From positions 36,960,196 to 37,024,195 of the forward strand of contig NC_052618.1 of the NCBI RefSeq assembly GCF_016545825.1: a DNA stretch of 64,000 bases, written 5' to 3'. This DNA comes from Eucalyptus grandis. Its lineage: Eukaryota > Streptophyta > Magnoliopsida > Myrtales > Myrtaceae. Position 1 is the stretch's first letter; each line of letters opens with the position of its first letter. The notes beneath the pieces were generated by a model that did no database searches, was not told the DNA's origin, and worked only from the letters and a program-made list of their open reading frames with translations. Shown here in pieces: positions 1-10,640 of this stretch. Position numbers and translations under genes: made by a program.

Positions 1-44
1 AGGAAGAAAACCAAGAAACTGATGAAAGCAGAGGCGTCTTTCAT
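1..44 (-). CDS. Possible 5' end of a minus-strand gene running off the left edge
   Basis: Reading the minus strand from an ATG at 44-42 gives 14 complete residues before the window ends: a Lys-Asp start followed by a hydrophobic run (FISFLVFF) that resembles the start of a signal peptide or membrane anchor. The ATG has A at -3. Upstream on the same strand lies purine/pyrimidine-biased DNA (45-150), common in plant 5' leaders. No homology can be judged from so few residues, and an untranslated or chance reading is possible. The neighbouring sequence must decide. Confidence 0.3.
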   Translation of the reverse strand, partial: MKDASAFISFLVFF

Positions 45-96
45 CTTCTTTTGTTCTTTTCCTTTCTCTGGTGGAAAAGTGATTGAATAAGCAGCG

Positions 97-150
97 AGGG
101 AGAGAAGGAGAGAGAGAGACAGAGACAGGGACAGGGACAGGGACAGAGAC
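97..150. repeat. GA-rich microsatellite with short GACAGG tandem
   Basis: A purine-rich run (GA)n grades into repeated gacagg units at 119-150. On the minus strand it is a CT-rich tract just upstream of the possible start codon at 44, a position typical of plant 5' untranslated leaders. Confidence 0.7.
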
Positions 151-345
151 TCCTTTTAAGCAGAGTGGTAGATGAACGAGACGGTTCGGCTGATCAGGGT
201 CATGGCATTTCCATTGACGAAGAGAAACGAAAAGCAAGCTGCCAAGACAGAGCATAGAGACAGAGGCACGCACGGAGAGCGTGTCGAGTGAATGTTGTTG
301 ACCGAGTTTTTGGGCGTGTGGGGTTGGGGTTGTGGAATCACAAGG

Positions 346-1216
346 GAATAGTGTGAAAGAGGATATCGTCCCGTGCCTCTTCTTCACGTTCACAGGAAAG
401 GTGAAGCGAGCGAGGGAGATTCATGTGAACGAAAATTCTCGTGTTCGGTTCCGTGACTGACAACTCGACCGTCCCTCCCGAGGCCTCCAACACACACGTT
501 CGTTCTCCTTGTTTTTTTGTGTTGCGTTTCCGCCTTTCCAATGATGCTTCCCCGTCATCTATACTAAAACTGGAGTACTACAGATGGTTTTGGAACGGAG
601 GACCGGACCGCTTGGTCCTTGGACCGATCTGGTCCAGTTCTTGAGCGGTCCAATGAAGATGATAATAAAATTAAAATGCAACCCCTCACACATTAGACAT
701 TGAGAACATAAACTACTCGTTTCTAGCGATAAATTCATGAATTTGACCACATCATAAATTCATTATGATACTAATTAGTCGGTGTTGTACTCTTTTTGAG
801 AGTTCATAGATTATTCATAGTGGTTAAGTTTATGGGTGGCTTATCAAACATAGAAGACAAAGGTAGACAACGAAGCAACTCCAAGTGGGACATGTGAGAA
901 GGGAAGGGACATAAATTTGTGTGCCAAATAAAAAATAAAAAATCATCGGTTCGATTTGGTTCCCCTGAGAACCGGGGATTAGACTGAAAATCACTGGTTC
1001 CAGTTTTATGGAATCAGGAACTCGACCAGCCCCCTCGGAAATCACCTAGAATTAGTTTGGTCCAGTCCGATCTAGGAGTTTTCAGTTTGGTCCAATGTTG
1101 CTCACCTTCATAGAGAGTGAAGTCAATCCAATACCAAATTCGAGCTCGACTCAACTCTCCTACTCAAGGTTTAAAACTCGACTTGAGCTTGATTGAGTAT
1201 GAAAAATTTATCTCAA
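346..1216. other. Non-genic region with GGTCC/GGACC-rich repeat
   Basis: No coding region is supported. Between about 571 and 1,110 the sequence is dense in short GGTCC/GGACC and GGTTC/GAACC words (for example 598-650 and 950-1,075). Similar words recur near 52,075-52,230 and 62,395-62,500, suggesting one interspersed repeat family. No terminal repeats or target duplication could be defined. The first few hundred bases may hold the promoter of the gene at the left edge. Confidence 0.4.
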
Positions 1217-2184
1217 ATCTCAACTTTACTTGATTCCAATAAATTTATAAAGGAAATCAAGCCCGATTAAAAAAAAAAATTCTGAACATTGTGGATAGAA
1301 CAATGCTATTTCCACCATCTATAAGATTAAATCCACTCAATTTTCACAAAAAGGCAAAATCACCCTAACCAATCAATTGCAATTTAAAATGGCGGTTTTT
1401 TTTTTTTTTCTATTTCTATCTTGAATCTAGTTACCATAATTAAGAATTTCACATGTTTTTGTTTATTATGGGCACTTTGGTTTCTTTTTTGAATGTTGGA
1501 ATTTACTTCCGCGGTGATTGGTTTAACGGAAAAGAAAAAATTACAAGAAACCAAATTCTACCTATGTTGTCAAGCGAATTTATGGATCAATTGTCAAATA
1601 GAATGTAGAAATTTTTTAACATAGACAATTTTTTAACATAGTTACTTGTTTATAAACTTACACTTTTGTTGTTCATATCACCATTTGGAACTTTTCTTAT
1701 CAGTTGTTATTTATATACATACACATATAATGGGTTCATAGGATGAAACAAAAAAAGAAAAAGACCCTCTTTAAAGATTTTCCAAAAATATAATCATAGT
1801 TACATTCTTCAACCTGAACTAAAATTTAATTAAATCAATTGCATAAAATAAGATTTTTTTTTTAAATCACTATATTGGGTTGACAAAAATTAATATTATT
1901 CATAAAGTGCTCATGAGAAAACTATCAAGATACCTCATACACAACACTTTTAAGTCAGTGTTTTTGGGGTATTCCTAAATACTGCTATAATGTTTTTACA
2001 TGCTCAGTACAAAGTTATCTCACCAATTAGTAAGGAAAAAAAGACAAATCAATTGATTCAGTAAAATTAAGATACTTGATTTTTTCTTCAAATTTTTCTT
2101 TTCGACGAAAATGATTTCTATGTAAGTAAAACTTTAAAATAGAAAAATGAAATATAGTGCCTTTAATATACGTGGGATGCCTAC

Positions 2185-2212
2185 AATAAAATAAAATAAA
2201 ATAAAATAAAAT
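2185..2212. repeat. (AAAAT)n microsatellite
   Basis: About five perfect aaaat/ataaa units in tandem. Confidence 0.85.
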
Positions 2213-2580
2213 ATGTGAAATGCTTATTTATGACAATTGGAATAAAAAGAAGGTGGGGCCACCATTTTGAATTGAAATTGAATGATTGAGAGTAATTTTG
2301 TGTTTGTAATGAAAATTGAGGTGGGTTTAGTTATATATGGGTGAAGATAGCACCGGGTTGTGGATACTATGTTGTTTTGAGGACTTTTAAGCTTATTTTT
2401 GTAACTACTAAATATTAATAAAAACTAATAAAAAATCAATTAGGCTCAATTAGGCTCGCAAGCCTATTGCGCTGAGTATTAACATGCTCAAGCTTAACTC
2501 TAAATAAGACAAATCGATCTTGCGTAATCATTGAGTCAAGTCGGGCGCGAGCTGTTTCACTCCTACCAATGTAGGAAGAC

Positions 2581-2600
2581 TCTCTCTCTCTCTCTCTCTC
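2581..2600. repeat. (CT)10 microsatellite
   Basis: Perfect tc repeat. The paralogous block B has a shorter version at 8,062-8,079 with the same flanks. Confidence 0.9.
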
Positions 2601-2731
2601 ACGTAAGTCTTTCATTTTCTTATATCTTGTGATGCATGCAACTGTCTAGTTCACGTTTATTTAAAAAGGCTCTACCTATAGGGTCACTGACATGGTCCTG
2701 ATTTCCAAAAGTATTTTGAGCGGTGATTTTG

Positions 2732-2941
2732 GATGTGAATATTAATTTTTCCGTGTTCAAATGGAACTTAACTATTCGGTCAACCATTGAGATTAACATA
2801 ACAACGAGATTCCAAGGATCCGGTCATGATCACCACTCAAAAGTCAAAATGATGTGAATGTTAATTTTTCCGTGTTCAAGTGGAACTTAACTATTCGGTC
2901 AACCATTGAGATCAACATAATGTCGAGATTCCAGGATCCGG
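2732..2941. repeat. Two tandem ~91-bp units, period 119
   Basis: Bases 2,732-2,823 and 2,851-2,941 are near-identical, both starting gatgtgaat and ending ggatccgg. A diverged single copy of their second half occurs at about 10,370-10,415 in block B. The extra copy is therefore specific to block A. Confidence 0.85.
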
Positions 2942-2943
2942 AC

Positions 2944-2973
2944 ATCACCACTCAAAATATTTTGAGTGGTGAT
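2944..2973. repeat. Perfect 30-bp palindrome within a larger inverted-repeat cluster
   Basis: The arm atcaccactcaaaat (2,944-2,958) is followed immediately by its exact reverse complement (2,959-2,973). A third copy of the right arm, extended to attttgagtggtgatcatg, is at 2,980-2,998. Another left arm is at 2,828-2,842. The repeated arms look like termini of a small foldback or MITE-like element. Confidence 0.8.
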
Positions 2974-3960
2974 CATATAATTTTGAGTGGTGATCATGTC
3001 CGGATTTGTCTGATCCTATGTAGCGTCTATTGGCTTGACTTGTTTATATTTTACCCATACGTTTGATTCGATTCTGTTCATGATGCTCACCATACATCTT
3101 GGAAGAGGTAACTCTTCCTATATGTTAAGCAATCTATTCAATTTAAATAATGCTTGGAACAGGTTTGGGTTTATTGGTGTGTGTTCCGAAACCCGAAAGT
3201 GACTAACCATATTTGTAAAGTTTTTATTTTTTTAAACAAACGCCCTTTTTGGATCGATCTTAACATGGGCGGCGGACGGCGGACCTGGCTACTTACAATT
3301 GTTTGTTCATAACCCCTTCTTAAATTAGGCAAAAGTCGAGGAACGCGTGCGGGCTTTTCGTTGCTTGTTTGGGGCTTTTCCTGTTTGGGGCTTTGTCTGG
3401 CACGCGCGCGCGACATTCATTTCAACAGCGAGGGACCATGGAATTTGAATATTGAGACTCATTACGCAACATCACGTGCCACGACTCTACGGTGGTAGTC
3501 GTTGTAGCTGAATTTCCACAGTGCCTGGTCTCCAGTCTTTTATTTCATCTCGTGTGTTGGGACAGGACCACTCTCAGAACTCCCTCGAACTCCCTCACCA
3601 ATGCCATGAGTGTTTTGCAAAATCATAATGGTAACAGAAGTCCAACCCAAAATTTATGCCCACTCGGATACTTTCGTTTGATCTATCTTTACTTGATAAC
3701 TTTCGGCTGCGGTTATCCATGGAGTTTTATTTTTTGTCGATTCCACATGCCGATATATATCGAAGGCTCAAATATGAACCATTGGCTCTTATATTATTGT
3801 TGGAGGACAACACGACCTAATTCCAATACCTTTGTAATGGGAAGATCCACGTGAGGGCTCAAAACTTGAGCCTGTTAACCAGTTAATCCACCTTTAATTA
3901 AAAGTTTAAGTTTTCAATTTAGGGGCCAATTAGGTATTTGCTCCTTTTTGCTCTAGACAA

Positions 3961-4629
3961 TCGGTATGGGGTTTTTAATTTATTTCTTGTAAGCATGTTC
4001 TGATGTGTAAGCGTGTTCTGATGTGGACACCATTAATTAAGATTAAAAGGTGAGATATAAAGATTTTTAATTAGTTTAATATGTGGGGCTAGCTTATGTG
4101 GGACAAATAAAGCTTAACCTATGATGAGAGAGCCCGTGGCTTAAAACTTTATAAAGAGTATTCAAGTCTCTTTTTTAACCCTGATGATGCAAAAATAATC
4201 TCACATAAGGAGCGTTTACAAAATGTTCAAGGTGATGGGCAATTTTATTGAGCTAGTGATATAGAAAACAATAGAGAAGAAGTGCTCACTTGAGCGTTAG
4301 ATCGCCGCTGTTCCATATCAAGAATGATTGATTTTAAATTAGGTGCGTATCTCTCTTTTAATCCATTAATTTGTTCTAGATTCTATTTATAGAGATCATG
4401 AGGTGCCTTTTTCCTTGGCTAACATGTAGTATCAAGCAGCCATAGCCTAGGTCTAACACGTACATAAATGGCCCGTTTTTGTGATATTTTGTCCAATAAA
4501 AATTAATTTTGATCACATAAATAGAAAGACCTCGTCAAGATGAGCATTTTGAGTGGTGGTGCACCTTCATGGGAGGCCGCATGCATTGCTACATGTGGCG
4601 TTACTTTATGGTGGCCACGTGCTAAGGTT
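3961..4629. other. No recognised feature
   Basis: AT-rich sequence. I see no coding region, RNA gene or terminal repeat here. Its end leads into the target duplication of the hAT-like element at 4,630. Confidence 0.5.
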
Positions 4630-4637
4630 GATGTCAG

Positions 4638-5768
4638 CTATGAAGCACGGACATGTTGCCCGTGCTTCTGTGTCGTGTCCGACACGTGTTGGAGCGTGTC
4701 GAACACGTCAACATGCTTGGACATGGTTGGACACGCGGTCAACACATGTCGGATTTTCTGACACGCAGTCAACTTTTCTCGACATGTGTGTCAACGTGTA
4801 TCCGGAAGATTGATGGAGGGTGGAGGCAAGGGAGGGCAAGGGAGCAGAGGCCGCAAGCGACAGCAAGAGACGGCTAGAGAAAGAGCTGAATAGAGAGAAA
4901 GAAGAGAGAGAAAGCAAACTCCCGCCGGTGAGACAAAGCCACGAACGGACCACCGCGATGGCGAGAGATGGCCAGAGAGAGTGGCGAGGGCTGCCACTGT
5001 TGCGATGGATCGGTGACGAGGACGAGGAGGAGAAGGATCAAGAGGAAGAGGAGAGGAAGGGGGTCGTGCGGAGAGGAAGGTGGTCGTGTGGCGAGGAGGA
5101 GGAAGAGAAAGATTGAGAGGAAGAGGAGAGGAAGGGCTAAAGGGGTCGTGCGGCGAGCGGTAGAAGGAGGAGGAAAAGGAGGGTAGCTAGGGTTTTTGAT
5201 AAGAGAATTAAAAAATAATAAAAAAGGGGGATGATGGCGTGACTTTTGAGTTTTAGGGGAGGGAAAAAGTAAAATAAATTTAGGGTGGAGGGAAATGGAT
5301 GAAGGAAAGAAGTGGTGGATTTTGGGGATTTTTTAAATCGGAAAATTAAATAAATGAAATTAAAAAATAATTTCTAAAAATAAAAGTATTGAATTTTGAA
5401 TAATGATAAATTTTGGTCATTGTAGAAAATCATGGATTTATTTAAATAAATTGATTATAATTTCTTATGAATTATTAGTATCATCAATAACTTTTGTTAA
5501 AGTTAAAAACATGTTTCGCATTAACTATGAATATATCTTTCAAATTTCAAATGAATTGATTTATTAATATTATTAGTGTAAATTTATTATAGGCTCTTTT
5601 TTAATTAACTAATTATTTATGAATTTGAATCAAATTAATTAAAAATAAAAATATTCATTTATTATACAACGTGTCGCAACGTGTCGGAATTATCTATTTT
5701 TTAGAAATGACGTATCACGTCGTGTCATGTTGTGTCGCGTGTCTGTGTCGCGTGTTGGTGTTACTTAG
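4638..5768. mobile_element. Non-autonomous hAT-like DNA transposon
   Basis: The element begins ctatgaagcacggaca and ends with a sequence whose reverse complement begins ctaagtaacaccaaca, an imperfect terminal inverted repeat. Subterminal DNA at both ends is full of gtgtcg/cgacac words. The flanks are gatgtcag (4,630-4,637) and gatgttag (5,769-5,776), an 8-bp target duplication with one mismatch. An 8-bp duplication is characteristic of hAT elements. No transposase is present in the 1,131 bp. The interior has a purine-rich GA/GAGG block (4,820-5,190) that reads through as Glu/Arg-rich low-complexity frames, which I do not treat as genes. Confidence 0.7.
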
Positions 5769-6270
5769 GATGTTAGTGACTTGTGACGTAGGTTGACTTG
5801 ATTGACCTTAGGCGAGCTCATCCGACTCGTTGACCCAACCTTACCCAATTTGATTGACCGTTGACTGGATTGATCGAATCATCAACCGGTCGAACCGGTG
5901 GTCTCAATTCTACTTGATCCCAATAAATTTATAAAGGAATTCAAGCTTGATTTTTATTTATTTATTTTTAATTTGAACATTGTGGATAGAGTGGTGCAAT
6001 TTCAACCATCTCTATGACTAAATCGACCCAATTTTCACCAAAAAAGGCGATCAATTACAATTTAAAGGGGCATTCTTTTTCTATTTCTATGTAGAATCTA
6101 GTTACCAGGATTAAGAATTTCACAAGTTTTGTTTTTGTTAATTATGGGCACTTTTGGATTGTACTTCCGTGGAGAATATTTTTATGGAAAATATAAAATT
6201 ACAAGAAACCTAATTCTATTTTAGGGTGTCGAGTAAAAGATAGAAAACGTTTAACATAAACAATTTTTTA

Positions 6271-7144
6271 GGAAAAAGTACACTAGAATTGCTAAAAGTT
6301 ATGTATCATATTTACTTTAATGCAAAATTTTTTTTTCGAATAATTTAAGTGTCACTTTTTAAAAAAAAGATCATTGAAGTGCCAATTTTGGTTTGGCTCG
6401 TGTTAGAGATATGATGTGACTATATTTTATTAATTTCCTTGATCGATGTGGATTGCTAGCATGCCTAGTCAGCGTAAAAACCCTAAATGACGTTGTCTAT
6501 AGTGTTTGCCCTGAAATATAAATCATAAATTGCAAATTGCAAGAAGTCCCCATTGAAACCCTAGTTCAATTTCCCCCAAAATTGAAACCCTAGTTTGATT
6601 TGCCCCCAAAATTGAAACCCTATTTTGATTTGCCCCCAAAATCAAAACTGGAGAGGAGTGAGTGGCTGAGTTGAGGATAAAGAGCCAAGTATAGGCGACG
6701 AAGGTGAGGATCAAGTTGCATGAGAAGGACTTGGCTTTCCTCGCAACGAAGAACGAGATTGTCAATAGCTTCACATCAGACTTAGTTGGGGAGGATGGCG
6801 AAATATCCTCTGTGTCGGGGAGGAGGCATCGGCAACTACCATGGGCAGAAATCCTGTACAAAAGAAGAAGATTGTGTGTGTGTGTGATTGAGTGAGAAAA
6901 GAGAGCGAGTGGAAGGAGAAAAATGACATCATTAGGCAAGCTAGCCATGCTCGATAAAAAATATGCTAACTCATCTTGAAATTTCAATTATAAAATTCAC
7001 ATAATTATTTTAGCTGGAATTTTTTGTCAAAGGCACTTAAGTGATTGTTTTTACTCCAATTTAAATTTTAAGTGAGCCGGCAAAAACTTTTGACACTAAA
7101 ATAAGATCGTACATAACTTTTGGTACTTTTATTATACTTCTCCC
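6271..7144. mobile_element. Non-autonomous MULE (874 bp)
   Basis: The left end (ggaaaaagtacactag) and the reverse complement of the right end (gggagaagtataataa) form a long imperfect TIR containing aaaagttatgta about 25 bases in. The flanking 10-bp direct repeat caatttttta is at 6,261-6,270 and 7,145-7,154, within the usual MULE range of 8-11 bp. Copy A (about 1,625-1,640) retains the uninterrupted site gacaattttttaacatag. The TIRs resemble those of the 880-bp MULE at 28,564-29,443. No transposase is encoded. Short open stretches inside (for example 6,523-6,987) cross tandem cccaaaattgaaaccct units and are not credible genes. Confidence 0.85.
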
Positions 7145-8061
7145 CAATTTTTTAACACAATTACTTGTTATAAACTTATACTTTTGTTGTTCATATCGCA
7201 ATTAAATCTTTTCTTATAAGTTGTCATTTATATACATAAGCATATAAGGGGATCATAGGGTGAAAAGGAAAAAAAAAAACTCTTTAAAGATTTTCCAAAA
7301 ATATAACCACACTCACATTCTCCAAGGCCAAATTTCAAAAGGTAAAATTTAATTAAATCAATTGCATTTAATCATCATTTTTGATTTAAAAATTAAAATT
7401 ATCCATGAAGTGCTTATGAAAAAAAAATATCAAGATTCCTCATTATGCATTACTTTTTTATGTTTTTAAGGTATGCCTAGATACTCCTATGATGACTTTA
7501 CATACTCAGTGTAAAGATATCTCACCAATTAGTAGAAAAGAGAGAGATTATTTGGTGTAATAAATTAAATGCTTGATATATATTTTCTTGAAATTTTTTC
7601 TTTTCAACAAAAACTACTTCTGAGAGTAAAATCTAAAAATATAATATACATGAGATACCCACAATAAACAAAAATAAGATATGTGAAATGCTTAATTATG
7701 ACAACTGGAATAAAAAGAACCGGGGCCATCATTTTAAATTGCAATTGAATGATTGATGCTAATTTTATTTTTTTAGTGAAAAGTAAGAAAGATTTAGTCA
7801 TATATGGAGCAAAGATAGCACCGCCCTGTGGATATTATGTTATTTTGAGGATTTTTATGCTTATTTTTGTAACTAATAAACCTTAGTAAAAACAAACAGA
7901 AACCTAATTAGGCTTGCAAACTTGTTGAGCTGAGGATTACTGAACTCAAGCTTAACTCTGAATAAGGTTAGTCAATCTCGAGTAATTATCGAATCGAGTT
8001 GGAGCTACTCGATTAAGTTTTATCCTACTAAGGTAGGACAATAATCAGCCGAGTTAAATAA

Positions 8062-8079
8062 GTCTCTCTCTCTCTCTCA
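8062..8079. repeat. (CT)n microsatellite in block B
   Basis: Perfect tc repeat followed by cacgta, orthologous in position to 2,581-2,600 of block A. Confidence 0.8.
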
Positions 8080-9256
8080 CGTAGCTCTTTCATTTTCTTG
8101 TAACACACTCAACTTATGTCTTGGGATGCACTCAAACTGTCCGGTCCATGTTCATAAAAAAAAGGCTTTAGCTATAGAGTCATTGACGTGATCCCGATTC
8201 CCCAGGTTTTATTTTGTCCATGGTGATCTTTTTAAACATGATCATATGGCATACTTGGTAGAACATGATTGGCCTCATAAAAATTCTTCTATACAAAAAT
8301 TATATGCGAGGAATAGATACTATTGACTTTTAGATAAGACTTCTGGCCAAAAGGGGGAAGAAGAATTTTGCACATGATTCGGACATTGATGATGATCCAA
8401 GTGAAAAATAGGATTTAAGATTACCGTCGTTTTGGAAAGAAAGGTCTAGATGATTGTCTAGATTACTGAATGAGTTTGATCTAACTTTAAAGTAATTATT
8501 GATATCTACTTCATTAGATTTGTATGAGTCATAATTCAACTTTAGATGTGTTGCGTAACAAAGAAATTGTGCAAGTTTCTCTAGATTTTGAGAGGTGTCA
8601 CGAATTGTTGTTAATCTTGATTCGATAACACACAACATAAGATGAGTCGATAACACAACATAAGATGAGTGTATAGCCCTTTAATCAATAAAGTGTGAGG
8701 TTAAGCATTTATGAGGATAATGGGTAAACGTTGGAAAGATACACCCAAGTGGATTTCGTTTTGTTAATTGACTGGGCATTCCTGCATTGGAAACCGATCG
8801 ATATTGCTGAGCTAATGATGGAGCTTTACCACTTTTGCCAATCATAAATATTAATCGAATACACAAGACCATCATTCTTGAGCCGAAGAAAACAGAAGAC
8901 ACATGATGATCGAACGCAAAGTCCAATTTGATAAAAAAACATGAATGAAGTAACGGTGGATAAGAAGACAGCCAAAGTTCTTCCAGGACTCATTGGTGTT
9001 TCTTCCATTCCATTACACTGCCAACTATAAACTGTCCTTGCTAAATTCACATCCACGGAAGGAGGAGGAGTAGCTCCAAGCATTTTACAAAATTCGACTG
9101 TTCTTCCGCTCAAGGTTCTTTCTTCTCTTTATTTTGGGAAGAAAGAGACGGATGCATAATCTTAAACTCTAGAATGACCTAATCAAGGCAAAACAAACGA
9201 TCATCCCTCCATGCCTCCACCATCACATGTACTGTAAGTGTATGCATGCCATTTTG

Positions 9257-9361
9257 TCACTGTGGAAGTTGCCTGCAGGTTGGACAATACCACTTCCCCT
9301 TGAATCTTGTCTCTGGTGTCAGCCCAACGCACGAGTAATGGAACCATTCACCTCCTTGGCA
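9257..9361 (-). pseudogene. Terminal exon of an ING2-type PHD-finger protein (fragment)
   Basis: ING proteins are chromatin readers whose C-terminal PHD finger binds trimethylated H3K4. The 35-codon minus-strand exon encodes the second half of such a finger: [11 protein letters not shown], then [18 protein letters not shown], ending RQLPQ and a TGA stop at 9,259-9,257. These match the hallmark end of plant ING2 PHD fingers, with zinc ligands Cys, His, Cys, Cys and Cys all present. A splice acceptor (attgacag) immediately precedes the exon. The upstream half of the finger (usually CxC...VSFGDMIACDN) is not found on this strand up to 10,370, nor is the N-terminal ING domain. This is therefore an isolated exon, not a working gene. 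The call on family is strong and the call on status is inference. Confidence 0.75.
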
Positions 9362-9785
9362 CTGTCAATCACAGTTGGGACATTAGAGAAGAGTGTCCAC
9401 CAATCAAAAAGAATAGTTGAAAAGGGGAACATTGACAATGCTATAACTGTCACTGCTCTCTCCCTCTGCACTAATCTCAGCACATAAATACAGCCGTTTC
9501 AGAATAATGGAAGAAAAAAATGAGTGCAATACAATTGACGTCCGTTGAACCAGATCATTATTCTAAAGGCCAAGTCCTAGAGGATAAAGACTGACGGAGT
9601 AATCTATATTTCAACAGAATCCACACAGAAACTGTTTGCGATGATAATTTGGTGAAAAACAGAACTCCGGATATCGCTTCCATTTATAACAGTCATAAGA
9701 GATAAGAAAATATGATTGTTTATCGTAGCATAAAAGGCTGTACAGGACACACATACACAGTTAATAATTCTAGAAAAGCAGTAAC

Positions 9786-9868
9786 CTGTGCCGCAAGCCC
9801 AGTTTTAAGAGACTTCGCCTGTCGTTTCTTAGGTTTTGGCTTGTTGTCCGTTTGCCCGGGATTCTCTG
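9786..9868 (-). pseudogene. Possible internal exon remnant, lysine-rich
   Basis: On the minus strand an acceptor-like site (gcttgaag, with cag overlapping) is followed by an open stretch of about 27 codons rich in Lys, Gln and Pro (core KPKPKKRQAKSLKTG). It ends at CACAG followed by a gt donor. The size and splice signals fit an exon. It is on the same strand as the PHD exon about 430 bases downstream. I do not recognise the family, and it does not correspond to the ING segment expected just before the PHD finger. Confidence 0.25.
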
Positions 9869-10019
9869 CTTCAAGCAACGAAAATACAAAACAATAAACA
9901 AAAAGCATTCTACCGCTTCCAGCTATTCAAAAGATCGACGAGCTCTTGAATCTCGATTCTCTATGTGAGGCTTATAATGTTGTGACATGGAGAAGTGAGA
10001 ATGGCTATGCATCACCCGA

Positions 10020-10175
10020 AACAGCTTGGAGGCAGAGGTAGTTGAAAATAATCGGCATTTACATTGCCATTGAAATCTATTCCGACGCACACAACTTCAT
10101 AGAACATGGCGAGCAGGTCCCGGTACATGATGTAGCCAGCCAGCCTCCTTCCCTCACAAGATATTGCTGCAGAAA
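10020..10175 (-). pseudogene. Possible exon remnant of unknown family
   Basis: After a tttctgcag acceptor, the minus strand is open for about 50 codons with balanced composition (part reads RRLAGYIMYRDLLAMFYE) before a TGA. The base composition is less AT-rich than its surroundings. No family is recognised. It may be a captured exon like the PHD exon nearby, or a chance reading. Confidence 0.2.
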
Positions 10176-10640
10176 ATCCTTCACATTCTGTATGCTTTTC
10201 TTGTGAAATATTAATTTTTAGAACCCCAATTTCCCAAAAAAGGAATGTCATCTAATTTTTTAAAGGAAAAGATCGATTGAAGTTCTTACTCAAACATTTG
10301 ATACCGATCCTCACCGTTGGATGGTACCGCACCCGGATTGTGCCGAGTGTCCGAATCGCATGACGCTTAACTATTCGGTCAGCTACTGAGATCAACACAA
10401 CAAGGAGATTCCAAGATAGAAGAAATCACGTCCCGGTTCATATCCTAAGTGGCATTTATTGTCTTGACTGGTTTATATTTTACTGATACTTTTTCTGTTC
10501 ATGATGCTCACCATAAATCTTCGGATGAGGTAACTATTCCAATATATTCAGCAATTTATTTAATTTACATAACGTTTGGAACAGGCTGGAGTTTTGTGGG
10601 TGCGTGCTCCGAAACCCGAAAGGGACTAACCATGTCACTA

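Larger units (their letters stand above)
1217..3960. repeat. Paralogous noncoding block, copy A
   Basis: This block aligns by eye, in the same order, with 5,905-8,200, 10,370-10,640 and 13,140-13,912 (copy B). Shared landmarks are the attgtggataga word (1,289 and 5,971), the CT microsatellite followed by cacgta (2,581 and 8,062), an intron-like GT...AG segment (3,108-3,163 and 10,531-10,585) and a GC-rich stretch with cacgcgcgcg (3,390-3,410 and 13,351-13,361). Copy A is compact and copy B is expanded by insertions. No product is recognised. It could be the flank or promoter region of a duplicated, now lost gene. Confidence 0.75.
8200..10370. other. Insert specific to block B, carrying host exon fragments
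   Basis: Copy A passes from the position equivalent to 8,200 (about 2,705) to that of 10,370 within a few dozen bases, so this ~2.1 kb is extra. It contains an ING-type PHD exon (9,257-9,361) and two possible exon remnants on the same strand (9,786-9,868 and about 10,020-10,175). Ends typical of a particular transposon class were not found. A Helitron or Pack-MULE capture, a rearrangement, or loss from copy A all remain possible. Confidence 0.45.

Noticed and set aside
4820..5186. Glu/Arg-rich frames in purine-rich DNA
   Set aside because: They lie inside the hAT-like element, are low complexity and occur in overlapping frames.
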